Origin: Merluccius polli
Taxonomy: Eukaryota; Chordata; Actinopteri; Gadiformes; Merlucciidae
Assembly (NCBI GenBank): GCA_030340625.1
Contig: JAOPHQ010005428.1
Location: 155,392-219,391 of the forward strand
DNA length: 64,000 bases
Reading direction: 5' to 3'
The notes below the pieces were generated by a model, which worked only from the letters and a program-made list of their open reading frames with translations, made no database searches and was not told the origin of the DNA. Position 1 is the stretch's first letter, and the number at the start of each line of letters is the position of its first letter. Shown piece after piece: positions 58,262-64,000 of this stretch. The position numbers and the translations under genes were made by a program.

Positions 58262-58560
58262 CATTTATCAAAGTTACGTACAAAGAAATCTGTGCGTAAA
58301 CCATGTGTACACAGTCTTTCACCAAAACGTGGGATTCATCAATTTGTTCTTGGCTTGTAAATGTGCGTACTTTAGGAGAAAAGGAAAATCACCAGAAAGA
58401 AATTGACCAGTTAATGCTTTTGACCAACTTATACAAATACAATTTCCCCCCGGAAAGTAATGATACAATCGACATAATCCTACGCCTTCGACTATGCTGC
58501 ATATTACAAACTAAAGTCATGTAATGAAACAATTTTAAAAAAGCAGCTGTAGGAGGTGCG
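58262..58560. repeat. Repeat with 'cagggccctcatttatcaaa' end
   Basis: Shared with 39855-40080 and of the kind seen at the ends of fish MITEs; 'gtgcgtactttaggagaaaa' also repeated. Only one terminus is identifiable. Confidence 0.5.
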
Positions 58561-58953
58561 TGCATCAAATGGTTGATCTATAAAGTTGTTATAGGATGTG
58601 GTGGGGGCTGATCTGTTATTAGAGGATGTGGTGGGGCGGACCTGTTATTAGAGGCGAATCCACGTTGATACATACATCTTTCTGTTGACTCATATATTTG
58701 GTACAGGTATATTTGTTTTGTTTGATTTGTTACTTTACTCAAGATTGGTATTTGTTATATGTGTAAACTACCTCTTATGCCAATTCTCTATTTATCTGTA
58801 TAGTGTAATGGTATGTCCAGCTGGTGGGGAGCTGGGGAAAGGGCCACAGGGGAGGGGCCTAATCTGTGTGTGTGTGTGTGTGTTTGTGCGTATGTAGTCT
58901 TTTATTTTTTTCCGTGTCATCAGAATCATTTTTGTTTGTTTAATATGTTAAAT

Positions 58954-58994
58954 ATATCTGTGTAGGGCCAATGATGGTGGCCCTACACAGATAT
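58954..58994. repeat. Perfect 17-bp stem, 7-bp loop inverted repeat
   Basis: 'atatctgtgtagggcca', loop 'atgatgg', then the exact complement. At the homologous places (14950, 60170) only the right half exists. Confidence 0.8.
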
Positions 58995-59420
58995 GGAAAT
59001 TCAATCAAATACCCTTCCAACAATACAGCAATACACATACACCATACACCAACAGTTATTTAGAGTTTTTTAATTTTACAATTTGCTAAAAATGATTACA
59101 GCTCTGGTTTGCTGTTAGCCAGCACTTAACCTTTGTTGTAAAGAGTTTTCTATCTGGAGTTGATTTGACTTCAGTTGGTAATGTGTGCCAGAGTTGACAG
59201 CCCTTTATGGAGAAAGCTGACGGTCCAAATGTAGATCTAGGATGTGGTATTTTACAGTTGGCGTTCACCATGCTCCTAGCTACTGTCACTGTCTTGTCTT
59301 TGGATATATCGAGAAAAAGGCTCTCTGACATCTGGTTCAGTACAGGGTCTTAGCCAGGGTTTGCAAATAAGTCATGTCTATTCTTTTTTGTTAGGACGGT
59401 CCTGGGGGGGATTCTCCGCT
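58995..59420 (-). mobile_element. LINE 3'-end fragment
   Basis: The minus strand encodes LDISKDKTVTVARSMVNANC, FGPSAFSIKGCQLWHTLPTE and ends QSCNHF, like the TCNH end of the 8-kb LINE. No RT core is present. Confidence 0.7.
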
Positions 59421-59902
59421 GGAAGATTATTTAGGTCATATTGTCTTAGATGGCAGTGTTCCCTTTCAAATCATATTTCTATATGGAATGTACTATTAAT
59501 CATATTTAGCATTTTATTAAAAACTCAAATAACCTGAGTGGCCTGCTTGGATGGTTTTTATCGTATCATATATCTGTTAACAGCTGCTCAGGGTTACACA
59601 TATAAAGACTACATAGACATGTCTCAGCTAAAACACCATGGACATTATTGTGGATTCCACAAACTGATTTATCCCGTTATGTACTCTTCATTCTTTTTTA
59701 TGTTTAAATATCTCTCTAGGCCAACACAGTGAGAGACGAACACAAACTATGAATTTCAGATCTGCAGCGTTTGCTGTCAGTAGCAACTTGGTTCACGGAC
59801 TTGTACTTTGAGTGCATCGTATGGATCTCACAGGATGTTTCCTCACCCAGCGTCTTCATTTCATACAAAACAGGAAGTACTGCAACATCTTATCTTTGTT
59901 GT

Positions 59903-60100
59903 GTGTATGTGTGTGTGTGTGTGTGTGTGTATGTGTGTGTTTGTGCGTATGTTTGTGTGTGTGTGTGTTTGTGTGTATATTTGTGTGTATGTGTGTGTTT
60001 GTGCGTATGTTTGTGTGTGTGTTTGTGCGTATGTTTGTGTGTGTGTGTGTGTGTGTTTGTGTGTATGTTTGTGTGTGTGTGTGTGTGTTTGTGTGTATGT
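59903..60100. repeat. GT-rich microsatellite
   Basis: About 200 bp of GT units interrupted by GTTT, GTAT and GCGT. It produces long Cys-Val and Thr-His ORFs on both strands that are not genes. Confidence 0.9.
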
Positions 60101-60193
60101 AGTCTTATTTTTTTCCATGTCATCAGAATCATTTGTGTTTGTTTAATATGTTCTCACTGCTGGTGGCACAGATATGGAAATACAATCAAATAC

Positions 60194-62655
60194 TAGAGCC
60201 CGACCGATATGGGATTTTTAAGGCCGATACCGATACAAATATTTGATGATTTAAAAAGCCGATATTCCGATATATCGGCCGATATATATTTTTTAAAAAG
60301 AAATTCCAGAAACACGTAACAAAACATAAACAGATTTCCATAACATTAGTTATATGTAGTTATTTATGAGTCCTCGCTAAAATAATAGGATAATGCAGTG
60401 AACACACTTCACTGATGGGTCACACCGCAAGCGACATGAGCAGCAGGGGGCGCTGTGGCCGCTGGCTGCCGTCGTCAGGGGGGCGGGGCTTCAAGCAGCA
60501 CTGCAGACATCAAGTTCGGTTCCGCCCATTGCAATATCAAGTTTGTAGTAGAGCTATTCGGCAGGCCGGCGTGACAAGCATGTTCAAATAACAATGTACA
60601 CGTTTCCCCTGTTTATTATTTAGTCATCAAAATAACAGAAATGGAGATAAAGCATTATAAAGTGCAAAACACACTGCAGCCGCGGCGCGTCTATGACACA
60701 AGTGCCGCCCATAGCACCCATAGGAATATAGTCGTCTCCAGAGCAGAAGGAAAACTAAAGAAAAGAAAAAAGCGCCTTTTCAGCGGCACTTGATGCGCGG
60801 CGACGCTGTGAAATAGGACAGTGGCGTGAAGTGTAGCGGGTTGCTGCTTCGCACCGACGCCGCTCATTTGCATAAAGTTAAACTAAGGGACTGTACGATA
60901 TTTAGCGGGGGGGGAGGGCCGGTCGCCAGACGATCGGGTTAAAATTGTTCTGCCTGGCCCTCCCCCCTGGTAATTTTTTTTTTTCCGGGGCCCTCCCCCC
61001 GGCTCAAAAAAATTCTCCTAGGCCCTCCCCGCTACGTGAATCAAATAAAATTGGTCGGAAAATGACGTTTACAAGGTTAAAACGGCCACATAAGCACACA
61101 TACACACACACGGGTACACACGCAGCAAGAGCAGGGGTTTATGCCACGCTGTGCCTTGAACTTGAGAATGGGGACAAGCCTGCTTTTATCAATGTTACGA
61201 GACTCCCCCAATAATTTCACAACTTGGCTGATGACATTGTACCTCATAGGCTATTATAAGACAAAACACAAACTACTGTGACTAAGAGCGACTAATGATC
61301 ACCCTGCGATTCTTGGTCTATGTGGTCAGTGGCGTCAGTTTGGTTTTAGAAGTGGTGGGGACAATAACCATAAGCTTGAGTGTGGTTTGAAAAGTGCTGG
61401 GGACCCTTATGTAAGCTATTCATCCATTCAACGCTGCATTACAATATGCTCTACATTCGGCGCCATTGTCAACGGGGGGGGGGGGGAGCACCGGACCCGC
61501 CAGCCGCGGACCCAGCACCGGACCCGGGGATCCGGCCGCGGACTCAGCCGCAGACCCGAGTCCACACACAGCCCGTGTGCATGCTGTGAGGATGTCATCG
61601 TGCGCGCCTATCGCATGATTTAGACTTGATGGTTTCGGCAGACAACCCGTTCTCATCCCAACTCGTAATATAGGCCTACCGACGATTTGTCACGCCCGGG
61701 GGTGGGGGGGGGGGGGGGGTGTTCGTGATTGTCAACGGGAGGGGGGGGGGGGGGGAGACCGCGGACTGATGACGGGGTTGCGCGATCGTAACCACTGACG
61801 GCGGGGGGGGGGGGAATAAAAAAAATAAAAAAGGTGCCGGATCCACCGTTGGAGGTGCCGGAACATATTCCGGCGTGTTCCGGCCCAAATTAAGCCCTGG
61901 ATACTGACGCCAAAGGTACCCTCCCGCGTCTGTGTGAAACGATCTGGGGTCTCATAAACCCGTTGGCGGTGGTATGAGACGAGCAGAGTCTACAGCGTCC
62001 GCTCGCAGAGCAGAGTCTACAGCGTCCGCAGTCTACTGTGAAACAATTCACTCCAAAAAGGGTTATGGTTATGGTAAAGGAGACGTTCACTTCCTTACAG
62101 GCTATCCTATCTTTCATTTAAACATCGAACTCGGCATGAGTCATGACGATTGCCCCCCCATAAAATAATTTTCCTCGGCCCTCCCCCCAGGTCAAAAATA
62201 TTCTCCTGGGCCCTCCCCTAAGGCTTAAAAAAATTATCCTAGGCCCTCCCCCCCTGACGACTGGCCCTCCCCCCCGGTAAATATCGTACAGTCCCTAATT
62301 TCAACTCTCCGCGTTGCGCTGGACGCTGGCGTCGCGCTGCTCGCTGCCGCCGTCGCGGCGCTCGCTGCCGCCGCGACACCGGCCGCTCCTCGTCGGCAGC
62401 GCTCATTGAAAATGAAGGACTGCTGGCCGCTTTTGCTGCTCATGTCGCTCGCGGTCGTGAGTAAACTCGTTCGCTCTGCCGACTCTGGCTGGATCAGCTG
62501 GTTGTAGGGTTTGTGGCGTTATAACTGGTTGAAGGGTTTCGTCCGTTTTTTTAAATATTCATTTATCGGCCATTATGAATGCTGATACCGATAGTTTGGA
62601 AAATGCCTAATATCGGCCGATAATATCGGCCCGCCGATATATCGGTCGGGCTCTA
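60194..62655. mobile_element. hAT element inserted in a LINE-tail block (2462 bp)
   Basis: Ends TAGAGCCCGACCGATAT and ATATCGGTCGGGCTCTA; perfect 8-bp target duplication TCAAATAC (60186-60193, 62656-62663). The interrupted sequence is intact at 41700 and 58995. No transposase is recognised. Confidence 0.9.
60884..62298. mobile_element. Element nested in the 60-kb hAT
   Basis: Inverted ends around GGGACTGTACGATATTTA and TAAATATCGTACAGTCCC. The interior is very rich in G or C runs (61477-61488, 61703-61760, 61803-61814). A target duplication was not confirmed. Confidence 0.6.
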
Positions 62656-62850
62656 TCAAATACCCTTCCCACAATACAGCAATACACATACACCATACAC
62701 CAACAGTTATTTAGAGTTTTTTAATTTCACAATTTGCTAAAAATGATTACAGCTCTGGTTTGCTGTTAGCCAGCACTTAACCTTTTGTTGTTAAGAGTTT
62801 TCTATCTGGAGTTGATTTGACTTCAGTTGGTAATGTGTGCCAGAGTTGAC

Positions 62851-63711
62851 GAGAAGGGTCCAGCTGCAGGGTTGGGCGTTTCCGTCATGACACGAAAACG
62901 CCCATTAGGCGTTCCTGGTAGCGTTTCATCGACCAATCACGAAGAGGTGAGTTTCGCAAGGCATACTATGCTAACCTTCCTTTGGCGGTTTTACCTCGTA
63001 GTATGTTTCCAGAAAAACAAAATGGTTATCGATCTTGTAGTGTGGCCAGTCTTCCGACGAGACGAAGCCCGATTTCCTGGCGCTGTGATCGTATAGTGTG
63101 ACATGTTAAATCGTGGAGGAATATCTGAGAATCGTGTAGTCTGAACCAGCCATAACATTACCATAGTACATTGTTAAGTTGGATGTTAACGTGTCAGCTG
63201 GCATGGTAAGAGGCATGAAATCGCAGCCACGCTGCTTCGTTGTGGTGATGTACACATCGGATTAAACTGTGCATGTAAACTTTACATGCATGGCATATCA
63301 GAGAATATCCCCGTCAGTTCGGTCGCGGCGCAATGAATGAATAAAGATCGTTAACACTCTAAAAAAAAACAGATGACAGATGTGCCCGAAGTTACTACTT
63401 TATTACAAGCATCTCACTTATACCTAGGGCAGACCCAGAAGATAATGAACATGTAGGCCTACTGCACAACCCAAACATTCTAGATCCTACACATAAATGT
63501 AAGCTAACATTCTGTAGGCTTAGCTGGCTAACGTTAGTTCTGTGCTACCCGTACTACTAGATCGACGAAGAAGGGGGCGCTAACGTTAGTTCTATGCTGC
63601 CCATACTACTAGATCGACGAAGAAGAAGAAGAAGGGGGCGTTCCAGTCTGCGTAAACGGGAACCCCCACCACACGAGAACGCCCATTAGTGTCTGCAGTC
63701 GGATGATATTG
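62851..63711. mobile_element. 861-bp insertion of unknown class
   Basis: It is bounded by an 8-bp repeat GAGTTGAC (62843-62850, 63712-63719) and splits the LINE tail at a point that is continuous in the copy at 59190. No clear inverted ends; 'acgcccattag' occurs near both ends in the same orientation. Contains a two-unit direct repeat (about 63527-63640, 'ctactagatcgacgaagaag'). Confidence 0.55.
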
Positions 63712-63960
63712 GAGTTGACAGCCCTTTATGGAGAAAGCTGACGGTCCAAATGTAGATCTAGGATGTGGTATTTTACAGTTGGCGTTCACCATGCTCCTAG
63801 CTACTGTCACTGTCTTGTCTTTGGATATATCTAGAAAAGTTCTGTACACAGGGCCTTAGCCAGGGTTTGCAAATAAGTCAGGTCTATTTTTTTTTGTTAG
63901 GACGGTCCGGGGGGGATTCTCCGCTGAAAGATTATTTAGGTCATATTGTCTTAGATGGGT

Positions 63961-63980
63961 AGCATGGGTATACCCATGCT
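63961..63980. repeat. Perfect 20-bp palindrome
   Basis: 'agcatgggtatacccatgct' equals its own reverse complement. Its role is unknown; it may be a transposon end continuing beyond the window. Confidence 0.7.
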
Positions 63981-64000
63981 GCCTTGCGCACTTGAAATTT

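Larger units (their letters stand above)
62664..64000 (-). mobile_element. LINE 3'-end fragment, split by an insertion
   Basis: Same tail as 58995-59420: 62664-62850 and 63712-63940 (IPHPRSTFGPSAFSIKGCQL on the minus strand). It runs toward the window edge. Confidence 0.65.

Noticed and set aside
59771..60196. Long Cys-Val and Thr-His rich ORFs on both strands
   Set aside because: They are translations of a GT/CA microsatellite; the same applies at 1.1, 1.9, 4.2 and 15.0 kb.

Overview
This window reads as a piece of a teleost fish chromosome. The grounds are split genes with GT/AG introns, very dense DNA transposons (mainly hAT-type with 8-bp target duplications), an L2/CR1-like LINE, fish-type SINE tails and long CA/GT microsatellites. 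I cannot name the species. No prokaryotic gene, CRISPR array, rRNA or tRNA gene was recognised.

The host backbone is a granzyme A-like serine-protease cluster beside a cdc20b-like WD40 gene, the neighbourhood in which GZMA and GZMK lie next to CDC20B in mammals. Copy A (20627-27764, +) and copy B (29426-33907, -) are convergent; copy C (49134-51314, -) follows B in tandem. The first eight bases of the window are the start codon region of a fourth copy (D, -). All three complete copies have five exons in the same phases, an intact His-Asp-Ser triad and Asp189. Their start regions share a TATA-like box and a composite ETS-RUNX-like motif. Copy B carries Lys at position 226 of the S1 pocket instead of Gly.

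The duplicated unit is larger than the genes. Upstream of A, B and C are matching blocks with Ig-domain (SLAM/CD48-like) exon fragments, fragments of a 'SAMD3-like' fish gene (a clear pseudogene upstream of C) and shared non-coding DNA. A with its upstream block is an inverted counterpart of B with its own, so 15-28 kb and 29-41 kb form a large, TE-interrupted inverted duplication.

Layout: 1-4 kb, copy D start, solo LTR and cdc20b exons. 4.7-9.7 kb, hAT MITE and an almost full-length LINE with a 2A-like N-terminal motif and a mutated RT catalytic box. 10-13.6 kb, two near-identical hAT elements in opposite orientation. 14-15 kb, minisatellites. 16-17.4 kb, a compact LTR retrotransposon with equal-length LTRs. 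18-28 kb, copy A, whose intron 2 holds transposons nested three deep. 28-34 kb, copy B with another hAT in intron 2. 34.7-38.4 kb, a 3.7-kb fold-back element. 41-48 kb, Ig exon, LINE tail and a ZBED-type hAT interrupted by a Tigger/pogo element. 49-52 kb, copy C, the uninterrupted reference for the insertion sites. 53.2-56.0 kb, a 52-bp satellite of about 53 copies. 56.7-64 kb, SAMD3-like pseudogene, LINE tails and another nested hAT.

Intact genes are few: three granzymes look complete; cdc20b is fragmentary; the transposon ORFs are all damaged. Coordinates of exons and target duplications were read by eye from the sequence.
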